64,000 nucleotides of DNA from Acridotheres tristis (GCA_037013685.1 CM072886.1:88648422-88712421), one strand, 5' to 3'. Positions 34,826 to 49,155 are shown, numbered from the stretch's first letter. A program made the numbers and translations. The notes: generated by a model not told the origin, from the sequence alone.

Positions 34826-37800
34826 ACTGCAGTTTCTAGTTCAGCCTGATACAAGTGTACCAAAGTGAGAATACCAATTACTAGTCTAATATTTTGTCTC
34901 TATTACAGCTTCTTGATGCTAGAAAAATATCTCTAGGTCTATCTAATTTTCAGACTCTGTAGCAATTTGTCAAGGTGATGACTGTTTTTTGTTATTTTTT
35001 TTCCCTTTTTTTCCTCCCCCCTCCCCCACTCTTTGTGTCATAGCATGTAACATATTTTCTAAAGTAAAATTTTATTGGACTATCCACTGGCTGAACATTT
35101 TGTTTAAAAATACAGCTTTCCCCCTAAGATTATTTCCCATTGTTTCTTTAGGTGTAACAAGGGTTCCAGGTGATATGGTACCAGTTTCTTTCCATGATTA
35201 AAATAGCTCATCTGTAAACCATGGCATCAAGGTGTCGAGTAATTTAAGCACCTATTTCTTGCTCCTCTAATTTTGTACATAATGAACCTGACACATTTCA
35301 AGATTTCAGAGCTGTACAGTGCTCAGATTTGCACATACCTTGGAGTTTAATCCTAGCTTCAGGGAGGAGACAAAATTCATGGTAGATTGGCTTAATTCTC
35401 TTTTTTTTTTTTATTTTTATGACAGATGTGTGGATCAGAATAGAAACTGGGCTGTTAGACTAAGTAGTAGGAGGTGTCTTTGTGGATTGAATGCAAGCGA
35501 TGTGGTCAGAGAGCCTTGTTAAATGCTTTTATCCTATGGTGCACTTAACAATTTTATGGATTTTTTGCGTGTTTTGAAATCCTTTTATTTATATCTCCTA
35601 ACTGTGTTCTGGGGAGGTGGCAAGATAACACAGCAACTACTTAGTTTGGATCAATAATTTGTAGGTGTAGTATATGAAAAGAGGATTTTAATAAGGCCAG
35701 GAACTGGGGGTTAATGTGGAATATTTATAATTACAGTAATGTGGCCTAATAAGGTGAAACTTAAGTGGCTGGCATAGTTTTTTTAACTTACAACTTCTTT
35801 TCATTCCTGGCTGAAGAAAGCAAATATGATCAACTCTGTCAGGAGATTTCAATGGTTTCTGATGGGCTCTATCAGAACAAAATGAAAGTGTGCCTCAGTG
35901 TCTAAGAGCTGCTCCTCTGCCAAATGGAAATATCCATTTATAGAAAGTGGAGCTATTAGGGCTCTTTCCAAGTTGAAAAATACAACGGGGAAAAGGTAGT
36001 ATCAGAAAGCTTCAGGTGTTGTTGTTGTTTTCCCAACAATATATGGGTAGAGAAATTTCAAAAATGGAGCATTACAGCAGAGTCCAGTCATTGGCAGCAG
36101 CCTGGTGTCAGGGAGTGGGGCTTTGCCAGCCCTGTTAGGAATGGTCAGATCACTGTGGGTGCCGAGGTGAGGGTTTAATTATTTTGTCTGATTTGACGAC
36201 TAAGTGATGTTAAACATCATCTCCCAGGCACAGAGACACTTCTTAACTGCGTCGGCAGCGTTTAACACCTTTGCTCGCTTGAAAGACTCTAGCAGCTTTG
36301 TATGACATCTGTATAATTTTCAGGGAAATCTATGGTTTCATTGAAATAAAAATCATAGCTATTGTGGGCTAATTTAAACTCTGGCACATGAAGGTGGATG
36401 GCCAATGATCACAGAGGGTTTGTACCTGTTTTTTTTCAGGCCTGAAGTTATCATGTTACTCTTGCTTCCCCTAACATTCACCTGGCTTCATTTCTTGTGT
36501 GCTGTAGCAAAACAGATTTCTTTCCCCAATTCATTAATTCAGGATGAAACTTCAACTGAACTCCAAAGTGTTAGGAAATTTAGGCAATGAATAAATGTAT
36601 GAAAGCTCCAAAGACAGAATTGCTTGTCTGCCAAGACACTTCCCGTGATTAAAAGATGCTGTCATTTAATTGAAATAAATTATTGCTTAAAAATCACCAA
36701 CCAAAGATTCAGTAAAATGACTTCTAGGATTAGCAGTCTTTTAAAGATGACAATACACCTCTGAATAAAACCCATATTTATTTTATATGTCAAATGAAAT
36801 GAGACTATTAAAGAGTTTTTGCACTTTGCCCATTTTTCATTTTGTTTGCTTGGCCTACTTTTGAACTTACTTAAATTACTATCGTTAGAACCAAGTCTTC
36901 TGAAGATAATGAAATAACTGCTGTAAGGAAGAGGACGCTCTGGCATGTATATGTAATATTAAAAGAATTCCTAGTGAAAATGCTTTCATAATGAACTATT
37001 CAAAAATGTCACTTACAAACTAAGCCACAAATGAGATTTTTGAAAATACTGACAGAAGAAGAAATCCCTGTTCCTGTTGGTAGTGTTAATGGCTACCACC
37101 TACTCCACGTTTGATGTGCACACAGTCATGGATCTCATTAAAGCTACAGGCTAAATCATCTTTTAGTCAAGCTAGAAGAGCGGAAGTAAGTGGAATTCAA
37201 TGTCCTTCTTCACAGTGATCCTGAGGCGTGGTGGGAAGATACATGGATACCTAGCAAAGTCAGATGATGACGATGATTATTTTATTACAAATTTAAGCTG
37301 AAGGTTGCGCATGTGTGTGAGCACGCAAACCAAGAAACTAGGACAGGAAGAATGGAAACTCAGCAACCGAACAAGAGAAGAGGTGTGAGTAAGGCCTCAG
37401 AAGATGCAAAGATGTGCCCTTTGTTAAAAAGCACCCTGGGGAGGCATCTCTGCAGCTATGATCAAGAGTGAGCTCACAGCACAGCCAGCCCAGCCAGGGT
37501 CTTGCTGCTGCAGAAAGGGAGATTTCTGTGCCTTCCCTGCCTACACCCCTACCCTGCCTGCCTGCTCCTGGTTTCACTCACTGACCAGGGGAAGGAAATC
37601 ACCTGAGTACTTTTCTGCTCTTTTATTGTTTCAGTCTAATCACTGTGGGATCAAATGGCTGTCAAAACCAGCCTTAGTGAGAGGGTGGCAGGAGTAGAAG
37701 GTCAGCACCTCTTGCTCTCATCAGCAGTGAGGTGCTAGTGCAGCTTCAGTCATGGGAATAAGCCATACTCTCAGCTGTGTTAAGGGTGGGGTGGAGAAAG

Positions 37801-38062
37801 TGCGTGTGGATTGTTATAACAACTCAGTTTTAGGCTTTTTCTGCTTGCTCTACCTTTATATTTATCAGCAAGTGCCAAGACTCTAAAGAAAGAATCAACA
37901 AAATATCAAAATCTCTGCCTACATATATGATAACTCTCACCCTAAAAAGTATGGGCATTTAGACTGTCCTAAGGGGAGATAGTTTTTCATGCAACAGCTC
38001 TGGTTTGCCCCCTTGAGCACAGGCTCATGGTGGTTGTATTGAAGGCCTTGTACGTGTGAGGA
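34826..38062. other. Unique intron with a possible conserved element near 36175-36370
   Basis: A homopyrimidine run lies at 34995-35027. At 36175-36370 the AT-rich intron contains a repeat-free patch with several retained CpGs (36195, and a group at 36249-36276), which might reflect constraint. No gene was recognised. Confidence 0.45.
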
Positions 38063-38605
38063 GAATCATAGAATGGTTTGGGTTGAAATGGAACTTAAAG
38101 TTCATCTAGTTCCAACCTCCCTGCCAAGGGCAGGGACACCTCCCACTACCCCATCCAACCTGGTCTTGAACATGTGAAGGGCTGGGGCATCCACAGCTTT
38201 TCTGGGCAACCTGTTCCAGTGCCTCACCACTCTCTGAGTAATGAATTTCTTCCCTAACATTAATCTAAATCTCTACTCTTTCAGTTTAAAACAATTCCTT
38301 TCTTTTCTGTCACTAACTGCTGTGTAAAAATCTCTTCCCCTCTTCCTCATAAGCCCCCTTTAAAGTACTGGAAAATTGCTAAAGGTCCCCCTGGGGCCTT
38401 TTCTTCTTCAAGCTGAACAACCCCAACTCTCTCAGCTTGTCTTCAAAGAAGAGGTGTCTTGTCTGTGCAGAGGACCACCAGGTGGGGTGTTATGAGAGCA
38501 AAGTAGAGGGTCACCTCCCTCAGCCTGCTGGCCACACTCCTTTTGGTGAACCACAGGATGCTATTGACCGTCTGATTTTGTCAGTGTTCACTGCTGGCTT
38601 TCAGC
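38063..38605 (-). mobile_element. CR1 LINE copy with internal deletion
   Basis: The + strand begins at the CR1 3' end (AATCATAGAATGGTTTGGGT) and runs through CACCTCCCACTACCCCATCC and GGGCAACCTGTTCCAGTGCC to CAACTCTCTCAGCTTGTCTT. It then jumps to CCACCAGGTGGGGTGTTATG and CCTGCTGGCCACACTCCTTT. In a full CR1 roughly 100 more bases lie between the last two blocks, so this copy has an internal deletion at about 38447. It is inactive, 5'-truncated and antisense to GABBR2. Confidence 0.92.
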
Positions 38606-41600
38606 CCAGAGAGCATTTCTGGACACAAGACACTGAAGTAGCAGAAATCTAACCTGGGAGAGCAGGAACATAGATGCCAGTTCATGATTTAAGGAAAGGC
38701 AGATAAGGGGGCAGTATCCTCTGTTTCCGATGGTGGTGCTACCTGGTTCCTCCCCAGCCAGGGCAGGCTGTCCCAGCCCCAGCTGACTCCTCGTGCATGT
38801 CCAGTGCGTACAGAGGTGGCAGAGTGGTACCTCTGACAGTGAGATTTGGTCTTCTGAGTCTCTTGTGTTCATTAGGCTGCTCAGTGAGTCCTCACAGCAT
38901 CCTTCCTAAAGACAGCTAAATGGAGCAGTGAGTGACAGGAGTTCAACCTTCTCATTGTCTGTTCATCACTTAGATGTCAAGCATCAGTAATTGTGTGATT
39001 TGTCCTTGCATTCACTCTTTTGTTTTATCAGACGAGATTTTAGCATAGGCTTTGAATAGTATCAGTAGATTTATTGGTCTGGATGCATCTAATCTTCCCA
39101 ATGTTTGTTGACTGTTCACAAATTATGTTATGCAATAGGTTAAAATGGATTTTTTTGCTACCATAAACAATTCAGAGTGCAAACTCCTGACAAGACAACA
39201 TCATCTTTAGAAAGGAGAGGCTTTAAATGCCCAGTACAAATCATTACTACCTGAGTTAAGAGTAACTGGTAGAGAGCTAAACTGTTTTCTTGTGTGCGTG
39301 AACAGAATTTAACTTTGACAGTGACTAATCACTACAATTAACAAAAAATGCTGGGAGTTGTGGTAACTTATCTTCTACTCTGGTCCCAGGAAAATGCTTT
39401 TTCTAGAGTTTGCTGCTCACAACATTGGGTCCAATGAATTAGAATCTAATACATAAGTTTGTGGACTTTTAATCCACCATATGCACCTCACAAGCAAGGA
39501 CTGGATTTTACCAGTTTAGAGCCTATGTAGAAATAAAATGAATGGCCTAATGACAAATTACAGCTTAATATGAGGATCAGGAATGCAACACTATCCCCAT
39601 GTCTCCTGCAGGAAATAATTCAGGCAAATGAATGCAGTTTATCAGTCTGGGTTTTCATACTGGTCTTACCTCACTCTTCTGCTGCACATCGGCTGACTGG
39701 CCATACTCCTTAAGATCTTTAAAAAAATTTAATTAAAGATTTACTAAATTTTTAGCTTTTATTACTTGCACTAAGTGAGTGATAGGAAGCTGGCTATTCC
39801 TGACACAAAAAAGTGCTAGTTATTTATTCTCTCCTTCCCTCCTTCCTCTCCCTCACTGGTCTTAGGATGTTTTTTGAACATCGTGGGGTATGGAGAAGAG
39901 TTGAACAGAAACTAGTAACAGCTGCCGCATGCTGCTGTCCTCTATCAAGTTAGTTGTCTGGTGACAATCCTAGGGATCCTTGTATTGCTAATTTATCAGT
40001 CAAATAAATACATATTTGGGACCAACATCTCAATCATGTTTAGTGGAAAATAAGAAAGGGGGAAAGTTCATACTGCTGGTATTATTTTAAAAACAGAGGT
40101 AGCATGTCCTGTTTTTCATGTCTTTATACTAAAAAATTTCAAATTCAAATATCTTTAAAAATATATGTTCCATACAGATACTGCAGTGTGTTGGACCACT
40201 TCCTTTCTGTTTGAATGCCAACATTTGAGAATGCTAGATCTGAAAAAGCCTTGTATAAACTGCACTGAATAACAGAGCATACGGTAATGAGGCAACATAC
40301 ATGATGTTCTCCCAAGTGAAAATGATAGAGAACGCTCAGTAAAAGAAATTTGGATGTCTGTTAGAAATCCAAATTAGCAACGTGACAAGGATGTCTTATA
40401 AAAATATTTCACAAGTTCTCAAAATTCCATCACAGATGTAGCTTCTCAGAGGATATTTCCTGCATGTACATCTGCTGCAGTAGCATGAATAGCTTCTACT
40501 TCTTTTGATGTCTCAGGTTGTGCCCTTTGAAGAGGGATGGCCGTAGTCACTGGGAAAGCAGGACAGAAGTATTGATAAAGGGCCAAGAGTTTTGGATTAG
40601 ACACATATCTGAGCTTGGGCCAAATATTAGGGGAGCAGGGATACACAGGAGACTGGAGGATGCACAGGAAAGCATATAGAAGCTGTATGGGCAGAGACTT
40701 ATGTCTGTTACTCTTTATCAGAAAATATTATGATTATGCTTCTTTTTGGTTGGGCTCTGTAAGCCTAGCCCTGGGGAATGAGTGTGCAGAATGCAGGAAT
40801 GGAGAAAGATTTATTTACTTATTTATTTTCTCCCAACAGTGTGAAGGAGGATTGGAATGAAAGTGAGGTGTCTCAGGGCAGAAGTAGTGCTAGGGTTAAG
40901 GAATATGTGGGGAAGAGATGAGAACACTACATGATAGTACATTCTTGCACACACACAACTGACATCTGCTATTTCCCCTCCTATTTTAAACAGATGGTAG
41001 GAAATCAAAAGAATTTTTTATTTTATTACCTAAAGGGAGTCATTCAAATGAGATCTGTCCTTAAAGGGCTAACAATCACAACTTAGATGAAGAATGTTTT
41101 AGCACAGATTCATTCAATGACACTTTTGTCTGCCAGGATTGCTTCAGGGTCTCTTACCTTATCTAATTTCACACCTCTCTGTTCCTCATCATTTTATTAT
41201 CTCCAACCTAAGTCTTCCCAACACTATTTTCACAGATGTATAATGTATGGTACTTATCTAAAAGACAAGGTCATAAGAATGAAATGGGAATTGCATTTAA
41301 GTGCTTTTCTCTTGTCTCCTGACTCTAGTGTGAAACACTGTGCACCTGATAGCTGGGGAGTGATGGGGATCCAGGGTTTGGTTCCACAGGATGCAGCATA
41401 TGCTGGCAACTTCTGGGGCTGGTCCCAGTTCAAGGAACAGTCCTGAGAAAAGCAATGAATGGATATTAGGAATGTTTATTCTAAATGAGATCCCACTTTT
41501 CTGCTCTGTTTACCAAGATTAGCAGATGCTTTCTTTCCAGGAATATAGCCTAGACAATCTGGTGTTTTCTAGGAGAAGCTGTAATTACAATAAGTTATAA

Positions 41601-42482
41601 ATACCTTACATCATAATACTATTTCAATATTTAAATTATTACAGGGAATATTACTATCACAGCTTTCACTGAGCTTCTGTAAACTCTGACTTGTCGGGAA
41701 TTATTCCGGAACCTTGGCAAAAGGTGACACATCCCGTGTTTGTGGGTTACTAAATATTGTCATAGTATTTTTCCTCAGCCTTTGGAAGTTGCTGGGTGAA
41801 CATAAGTATGTAAAAGTGAAAGATGATATTGTTTGCTTGATTAAACTATATTTAAAAAAAGGTTTTAGACAAGTTAAAATTCATCTAGTTAGAAAAATTG
41901 TGGTAAAACTGTGTGATATTAGTACAAGGAAAACAATGTCTATTCATACCAATCTGTAAATAATACTCTTTATAGTGACTAAGAACAAACCATGATGGAA
42001 ATGTAATTTAAAAAGCAAACAAAAAGGTTTCAAATAAAATCTTTCACAAGAGCCAGAGAGCACACTGCTGTTATATGAAGATTAATGATGCTGTTCTTTC
42101 TCAATCATTTTATTTATATATATATATTCCTGTTGCTGTCTTAAGTAAATGCTAGCCAAAATGATTTTCTGCTTTCCCATTGCAAAGTGATTTGTATTGG
42201 AGATGGAAAGATGTGATACAAACCTTAGGCTCAAAAGTTTTGTCTGCAGACCTTCATTCCAAAAATGGGGTGAAGACCCTATATTTTCAGTGCTTATGGG
42301 TACTGCTTGAAGAAACGACCTTATTAAATCAATGCTGCAATTGCTGTTGGGCTGGTGAGAATCAATGATGCATTGGAGACTGCTGTTAATAGACATGGTG
42401 TTGTGGGGCTGATTTTGCCTTTCTTGCTTTGCTTCAGCTCTTGTGGCAACTTAGTATTGAAATATCACAATTAAGTTTGCTT
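38606..42482. other. Unique intron
   Basis: No gene or named transposon was recognised. A small inverted repeat (AATTTGGAT arms) is at 40347-40375, and a homopyrimidine run at about 39827-39854. The 119-codon open frame at 41087-41446 (+) has no known domain. Confidence 0.5.
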
Positions 42483-43260
42483 GAAAAGGACCTCTGGGAA
42501 TCATTGGGTCCAACATCTTGCTTAAAGTGGCTGATCTTGAAGCTCTCTCAGGTTTCTCAGAGCACTGAACTGTCAGGTGTTGAAAATTTCCCAGGATGGA
42601 GGTTTTCCCAAGCTGTCTAGTTAACCTGATCGCTCAACTTGCCCTTTTACCTCTTAAATCAGAATTGGTCTTGCTGCAAGTTGAGACTGTGAGCTCTTGT
42701 TCTTTCTTGTTCTTTCATTGCATGTCTGTGAGGAGAGTCTGCTTCCATCTGTATTCCCCACTATGGACTAAAGGCTGCCCCAGTAGCTTTCCCTTGCTGA
42801 GGCTGAAGGAGGCCAGCTTCTCCAGCTGTTCCCCATGCACCACATGCTCCATCACACTTTTGATGTTTCTCCTTGGTTTCTCTCCTGTTTATCAGAATTT
42901 CCACCGTATCCGAAGGCTCAAAAATGAGCAGGCTGCTTGAAATGCAGCTTTGACAATGATGACTAAAAGGGACTAGTCTGTCCCACGAAACTGCTGGCTG
43001 TGCTTTTGCTCGAGCAGAACAGCCTGCACTCACTGCTGCACAGCCCCACTGCTGGCACACATTCAACTTCTTGTTCACCAGACTCCCCCTTCCCTGTCTC
43101 AGGGTGCTGCTTGGCTGTCAGTCCCCAGCCTGAACTGTGGCACGGGGCTCTTTGCTCCTACACATGAGATTTTGGATTTCCCGTGATGAAATTCATGAGG
43201 CTGCTGTTAACACACACTTTTGGCTTGTCAGTGAAGGGCAGCATAGCCCTCCTGTGTACA
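42483..43260 (-). mobile_element. Long, degraded CR1 LINE copy
   Basis: Antisense CR1 blocks appear in the correct order over about 780 bases: GGACCTCTGGGAATCATTGG near 42488; CCAGGATGGAGGTTTTCCCA near 42591; GAGGCTGAAGGAGGCCAGCT near 42799; CTGCTGGCACACATTCAACT near 43051; GATGAAATTCATGAGGCTGC near 43185; and GGGCAGCATAGCCCTCCTGT near 43236. It is the longest CR1 copy in the window but is heavily mutated, with some blocks missing between the anchors. Several short open frames here are remnants of it or chance. Confidence 0.72.
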
Positions 43261-46200
43261 AACATAAGAGTTTGACTTGGCTGAGCTCAGGTAAATGAGT
43301 CATGAGCAAAGGACTTCAGTCTGCTGTTCCAGCAGTTTCCCTGAAGCAGAAAGCTGTTTCCTTCAGGGATCTGGGCAAGGGAAATCTTGGCCTCTTGTCC
43401 TGTTCCACTTGGCCCCACAGATTCTGGGCTTGCCATGATGTTCTCTTTGCCTCATTCAGCTTCTGCATTTTTTCTGTACTTTGCAAGAAGTCCCTGAATC
43501 ATTAATGTAACCAATTGCAGTTTTCCAAGCTAATATTACCCATTTTGCTGACTTCCTACAGAGTTAATCAATTACTCTAAAGGAAGGGTTTATGTTTGTG
43601 TGTCACCAAACTATTTTGTTCAGAAATCAGTGGAATCAAGGAGTCAAGTGGCTTTAGATTCAAGCCTAAAAAGGTAGGTCTGTCAAACACTTGCTGGCAG
43701 AAGTTGGACTCAGCATAGCAAGAGGGTTAGCTGACTTTGACCTTTGTGTTTACAGCATTAGCTGATATGTAGAGCCTCTTGTTTGTGTCTCTTCTCAGCT
43801 TGAGGTAGTCCAGTCTTGCCACTCAGAAAAGGTTGTTCTTTTTTTCACTGGCAGGCTCAAGATAGACAAGACAAAGCACACTTCTGTTTTCTTTCTTGTT
43901 AAAGGTGTCCTGAAACTATCTGAGTTAAATTAGAAGCGTTCCTCTGTCTAGATCATCAAGTGGAAGAAAAAGGTGTATTTTTCTCAGGTCCTTGATGTTT
44001 TGGTGGCTTGTAGTAAAAAGAAAAGAATCATCCCATGAAAAATAAATATTTTGCTTTAAGCAGAAGAAATAGCTTTTTGAAGATTTAACTATAAATATTT
44101 TCTAAAAGTTTGAAGTCACAGAGTGAGTAATGTTAATAGGAATGCTTACAGAAACACTGTGAGGTTTTAAATGGGGTTTATTTCCAAATGGAAGGCAATT
44201 AAATTATTTATAACAGATTTAAAGCTGTGCCAAAATCACTTCCGATTTATCATTTCTAAATAGAAAGTGGTGCTATTTGCATTGTGCCACTTTTAATGCA
44301 GATAGCGGATAAAAATGTGATTTTCTTTTTTTGTTGTTATTTTAAAGGTTGCTTTTATGCTGCACTAAACTTCATATCAAAAAATTAATATAGTTCTTAC
44401 GTAACTTAGTTATATTCTTTTACATATTTTTGATTAAATGGCATTTAGAATCATAGTACCCTATTTGCTGGACACAAAGGATTTGTAATTAAGAACTTAC
44501 TCAATATTTTCTGGTCAAGAAATGGTACAGGAACTAATGCTGCTAAATGCTTAAATGTTTTTGAAAAGGCCAATCTAGACTGTCAAATGACATTTCAGGG
44601 TGCCTGTGCAAATTTATCAGCAATGGTAAATCATGGATTAGAAGGTAAATTCTTTCTACTCAATGAGGAATACAGGGCTGCCCAGTATAAGTTGCTCCTA
44701 ATACACCTGGTGGAACTAATGCACAAGCAATTTGAAAACCCATCAAACAAGACTATGAAGAGTTTCTTCAACTGTCAGGAACTGGTCAAAAGAAGAACTA
44801 GTACTTTGTTAGTATAAGCTAATCTGCTTTCCAAATGTTGTGGCACAGAGCAGAAGTATGCAGCACTCAGAAGTTGATTGTCAGTAGGCTGTGTACCCAA
44901 TATTAAGTGCTGAAAAGCCTTTTGTTTGTTGATTTGAACATTAAAATGCAAACTTGGGAAACAATTTCTCTGAGTAACACTGCAAATAACTCTTGTAGTC
45001 TAATTTTTCTAAATTTGTTTTCTATTGTGATCTCAATTAATTAATTACGTTCATTTTTTTTCCCTAATGTTTATGGTTGAACACACACTGCTCATAGTTT
45101 ATGAATAAAGGAAATTCACAGAAATGGTTGCAACACAATGGAGAAAGCATGGACAAATTTTCTGTCTTCCTTCCAGTAATGTTATCATAATTAATTTAAA
45201 GCATGAGGAGTTCTGAAATCTGGAGGTGTAGTTGTTTTGTCATATCTGCACATCTGTGGAAATTTTCTGAGCTTAAAGAAGTCAATAAGCCTTTGTGGTT
45301 AGGGGAGACATATGACACTTCCCCCCACTTCCAACTCTGTCATGTTTTCATGCTAACCCATCACATTCCACCCAAATCCATGTTAATATTTGTGATTCAT
45401 TCATACCTCTGCCTCTCTCTCCTTTTCTTTGCTGTGGGTGTGAGTCTCCTATCTTCCAACTCCTACAGTAGCTTAAACTACATTTTGAACACATTGGAAG
45501 AGGATACTCTGCAGTCTCCCATCAGTTTGCATATACCAGTGTAAGTAGGAGGCAGAGGAATAAATTTTCCCTCTTTTTTTCCCACTGATTTTACTGTTTC
45601 TAGCTCCACTGCACCTGAGGAATGGGCTATTCCATGTTTTCATAAACTGGCACCTGAGATGTTATTTTGTCACCTTGTGCTTCTCAGCTCAGTGAGTTGA
45701 CTTGTGCTTCCAGCTCCATTTGCTGGAGCGGATTTGTTTTGGCTTTATTAATTTGTTTGTGGTGGTTTTTGTTGTTGCTTTTTTGCTTGTGGATTTCTTT
45801 TTTTAAGATTAGTATGTGGAACTCTGCTGGCAAACTGTCCTATTCTTGAAGCTGAGACATGGGGTGTTTGAAAAGAGCATTTCCTTTTAACTGCTGTGTT
45901 GTTCTTCACCCTCAAAGCAGAACAGTCAAATCAGAGCTGCAGGAAGATCTGTGGCAACCAGCAAGGCTGTTGTCCTCCCTCTGTCCTTGCCCCTGCATAC
46001 ACATTCTGGCACAAACATGTATGTACACATCCTGCTTTGACAAAGTGGAAAAGATGGTGTGAACTCATCCATTTCAATGTGAGGTCAGCAGACATATTCA
46101 AACAACAGTAAATATTAGTAGTAATTTTTCTTAGTAGTAATTAGTAGTAATTTTTCAACTTGCTTTACCTGGATTGGAACCACTTGCATAAGCTCTTCTA

Positions 46201-49155
46201 ATTGGGCTGTGGAAAGGCTGCAGCCAGGTGATGTGTTTCTGACCACAACCTAAGTAAACAATGCTTTTCTTGGCTCTACTGTGTCATCTGGTCTGTGGCA
46301 CTGGAGTGTTTCTGCTTGCATTTCATCAAAACTTTGAAATCCTAGTCTTGCTAGTATACATTCTCACTACTGGTTTTGAACTAGATGTTGTGCCTCCCTC
46401 CTACACTAACATTTTCCAGCTACTGCCAATTTTTATGCAGTTTCCAGTAACCAACAGAAAACCCTTTTAGGTCTCTTTTTCTGCATAACGACTTTGTACT
46501 AGAAGATTTAATGACAGAACTCCCTTTCCTCCCCTTGAGACACTCTGAGTGTCATATCAAGTAAGACATTTGAAATCTCATGAGGTATTCATAGCTCTGG
46601 TTCATTTTGAGAATGGTTTCCTTGGACAAGGTCATTGTCACTTTAATATTTCACCTGGTCAGGACTTGCACATTTTCCTTCAGTTTGTCTCCTAAAAAAA
46701 TTTAAGAATATTTTAACACGTTCACACTACTTCTTAGACCTATATGATGCCAGAGGAAAAAATTAAAACTGATCCAGAGCTGTACAAAGTACTTTTCTTC
46801 ATTTGACAGTGTAGTGTCAGCCATGCTTGACAGAATGATTAGAATCATTCTATTAGCATTTTATACCATTTCAGCCCGTTAAGATTCTGGATGACAGTCA
46901 GTACATGTTTGGCAAAAGAATGTCAAGAATCTGCACTGTTCCCTGTACAAGCTTAAAGCAATTTATCTCTGTTGGAGTACATGGTATAAAGGGAAGCAGG
47001 CTGTCTTGAGGAACTTGATATTTGCATGATTTTTTAATTTATTTTTTATCTCTGGGCAGCTTAGGACTGAATGAATCTGATAAAATTGTGGAGATTTTAA
47101 GGCAGGGTTATCTTCATAGGCAGATGGAAAAACTTACACGTTTCTCTATTCAGTTACTGAACTAGTAAGTGAATTTTCTACTATAATGATTCAGGGAGTT
47201 TAGTCATTTACAGTTTATTAGAGTTTAGTCAAGCCATTTTTAGTGGTGTTTAGGCAAGTTAAAAAAGTCAATTTACACAGATATGAATTCTACTCATGCA
47301 TATGAGCTTTGCTTGTGGGATAGCACTGCCTAGCAGAGCATTATGTGCCAAAGTAACAGCAGCAGTCAGGGAGGTTTCAAATATAACCAGTGTGAAGGGA
47401 ACTGGGCAGATGACAGAGGATTGGGTGGTTTGGAGCTTCTTTGTGGTGTGTCAGTGAGATTTCTGTAGAGCGTGGTTAACAGCCAGCAGGAATTACTAGT
47501 TCAGCGAGATAAGTCTGAGGGAGTTCGTGTTGGGGTTTGCTATGGAGGAGGGTAGAGTGCACAGAGACACAACAGTTCTTGGGCTCCTACACTCATCTTG
47601 GGTGACAAGCTGGTAAGGAGCTGAGGAACAAATTTTGTTGTGAGTGTGTCACAAGTATATAACACATTTAAGAAACTAAAGGAAGGGAATTAGGGTGACC
47701 TAATTAAGCTAAGGTGGGCAGGCTAGGAGACCTTAGCCTCTAGTATGGACTTTGTTTGTAGTACCCAGACTTGCATTGAGTACATTTGCTTTTAAACATC
47801 TGGGTAGTTGATCTGGGGCCAACTGCAGGTTTGAGCTGTCTCTCTGTGGGCATGCCACCTGCACTCAGCTCAGCTCTACTTCACTTTTATGTCACATGGC
47901 CCTTTTTTGGAGGGGGGAGCATAAGGAGCGAACCCCCAAGGGTCAGTATTTCAAGGTGAGTAATACACTGCTCTTGGCAAGTAAGATTTTCTGTAAGGGC
48001 TGAAAGAAAAAGAAAGAGCATTGGTCAGTCTGCTTGTAGAAATCTTGTACTATGCTGCTGAATGTGAGTGGTGAGGATTTATTTGTCAGTCTGCTACCCT
48101 TTGTTGATCTTGCAAAGGAACAGCTGTTTGTTAATCATGTTGCAATTCGCAGTGTGGAGGCAGTATGTTGCTTTTATAGATTTAAAGCTATGGAAATTTA
48201 GTGTTCATGTGTGAATGTGACAGGACCACATATCAGACAGATCCACCACTTCAAGTTTTCAAAGTGGCCCCTAATCTCTACCAGTTGTTCTCCTGGAATA
48301 TAAAACTCAGTTAGATGAAGGAGAACCTTTAGATAGGGAAACAACAAATTAAGTTTGGCTTGAAGTAATACCTGTGACAACCTTGCCTACAGAGCTAGCG
48401 AAACTGGAAAACTTTTTGAACAGTTTTCCATTCCAGTATCACTCCATACTTCCATGGCTGATCCTTTTCTTTCCTTTGTCTTTCAGGCTCAACTTTGAGT
48501 CAACTCCCCATTGCAGATAAATCTATGGCACTTCAGGTTTTTGTCAGCAATGTTCCCAACTAAAACAGGGATTTTGCGGGTTTTTCATACCTGCTGACTA
48601 TGAAGCATTGTACCTATTCACAGACTGAATGCCATCCCATCTGAGTAGCTGATGAAATAAAAGTTTATTCTCTCCATGTTGTCTCTTTTGCTAGGTGTTA
48701 AGATGGAAAAAGAATATGATGCTACCTGTGCTGATATGTACTCTATCCATTTCCAGCCTAAGACTTCTATAAGATGGTGAATTATTGTAGTCTCATGCTA
48801 TGTTCATTCAAGCCAAATAAAAGCATACCATGAGTTTAATTTGGCTTTTACAGGCTAACTTAATGGTAGTTTATCCAAAGGATCACACATTATTCTTCAT
48901 TAGAGAAATTAGCTTAGCAGAATTTCATTTGCTATGAACAAAGTTCAGCTATTTTACATCACAGAAAGATTTGAATTAAAAATCATGGACTTGTGATGGA
49001 GGCTATTATACCAGGCTTTCTTGACCTTTGAGTCAAAAAAATTATTTTTTGCTATTCTCAATTCATTACGCCCTTTCTAACCTCTTACTCTGTCAGCTGT
49101 ATTTTAGTTCTGGTCTTTGTCTGTGTTTCTGAAGTTATTGTTGGGGAATTAAAAA
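43261..49155. other. Unique intron with a repeat-free AT-rich block at 44040-44400
   Basis: No gene was supported. A TAGTAGTAATTTTT motif is repeated at 46115-46129 and 46142-46155. The block at 44040-44400 contains several homeodomain-like ATTTA/TAAT strings and no recognisable repeat. The 76-codon open frame at 44587-44817 has no known domain. Confidence 0.45.

Noticed and set aside
37330..37700. GC-richer patch with overlapping open frames on both strands, considered as a nested gene or promoter
   Set aside because: Low CpG, no recognisable protein and no splice structure.
44587..44817. 76-codon open frame (+) with a fairly protein-like composition
   Set aside because: No recognisable family, no splice-site or start context of note, and no other exon nearby. 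It is within reach of chance in this much sequence.
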